From: Erythrobacter sp. SDW2
GTDB lineage: Bacteria > Pseudomonadota > Alphaproteobacteria > Sphingomonadales > Sphingomonadaceae
Direction: 5' to 3'
Assembly: GCF_021431965.1 (NCBI RefSeq)
Contig: NZ_CP090370.1
Coordinates: forward strand, 2,666,001-2,730,000
DNA length: 64,000 nucleotides
Shown: positions 63,890-64,000 of the stretch, in pieces
Numbering within the stretch: position 1 is the first letter of the stretch
Layout: each line of letters begins with the position of its first letter
Translations under genes and position numbers: made by a program
The notes under the pieces: model-generated
Told to the model about the DNA's origin: nothing
The model's database searches: none
What the model saw: the letters and a program-made list of their open reading frames with translations, nothing else

Positions 63890-64000
63890 GTGACCGAAGC
63901 GGAACTGCGCAAACGGCTGGAACACCTGCGTGTCGAGCACCGCGATCTCGACGCGGCGATCAGCGCCTTGACCGAGGCAGGCAGCACCGACCAGCTCCAG
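63890..64000 (+). CDS. Second DUF465 family protein (partial)
   Basis: A reading frame from a GTG, with AAGGGA upstream, runs off the end of the window after 37 codons. The visible part, starting MTEAELRKRLEHLRVEHRDL, matches the amphipathic helix of the DUF465/YdcH family and resembles the divergent neighbour. Total length cannot be seen. Confidence 0.7.
   Translation, partial: MTEAELRKRLEHLRVEHRDLDAAISALTEAGSTDQLQ

Overview
The window is a gene-dense, GC-rich stretch of an alphaproteobacterial chromosome, most likely Sphingomonadales and close to Erythrobacteraceae. Pointers are ChpT (CtrA phosphorelay), an alphaproteobacterial RpoH, two ClpP paralogues flanking the clpX end of the locus, an Entner-Doudoroff operon, aspartate carbamoyltransferase paired with a degenerate dihydroorotase, TonB receptors next to TPR-sulfotransferases, and DUF3297/DUF1761/DUF465 proteins. 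There is no rRNA, CRISPR array, prophage or insertion sequence. All assignments come from reading the sequence; no database search was run.

Layout. 1-6.9 kb: chpT, a JAMM peptidase, rluD, rpoH, mtgA, a zinc-type CDF exporter, then an ECF sigma / anti-sigma pair followed by a secreted fasciclin protein behind a SigK-like promoter. 7-19 kb: a TonB receptor and TPR-sulfotransferase, clpX-clpP with a second clpP divergent, a 620-bp stretch with a decayed reading frame, a second TonB-type protein with a periplasmic amidase, and a lipoprotein. 19-31 kb: trigger factor with a histone-H1-like tail, tRNA-Leu, DUF3297, a CHAP protein, der, DUF2721, bacterioferritin and its ferredoxin under two tandem Fur-type boxes, DUF418, then a SPOR/Sel1 protein divergent from a ParA / ribbon-helix-helix / SPOR-lipoprotein operon with a structured leader.

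31-46.6 kb: PilZ, pyrB with a non-catalytic pyrC-like partner, sppA, tRNA-Val, an acyl-CoA dehydrogenase, a sulfotransferase, serS-surE-nlpD-like, a K+ channel, DUF1761, rimO, and a second, clearly paralogous ECF sigma / anti-sigma pair. 46.8-57.4 kb: a trimeric autotransporter with an internally duplicated head, a transglutaminase-like protein, a palindromic intergenic repeat, and the tightly coupled zwf-edd-glk-eda operon ending in a divergent PEP-carboxylase-like gene. 57.5-64 kb: L,D-transpeptidase, cpoB/ybgF-tilS (tilS lacks an ATG/GTG/TTG start at the expected place and probably uses ATT), a RodZ-like protein, ptsP, and two divergent DUF465 genes, the last cut by the window end.

The most promising less-described material is the ParA/RHH/SPOR-lipoprotein locus with its mutually exclusive leader hairpins and CtrA-like box; the two sister ECF systems with different surface-protein neighbours (fasciclin and trimeric adhesin); the PEPC-like protein with altered catalytic motifs at the end of the Entner-Doudoroff operon; and the apparent ATT start of tilS.
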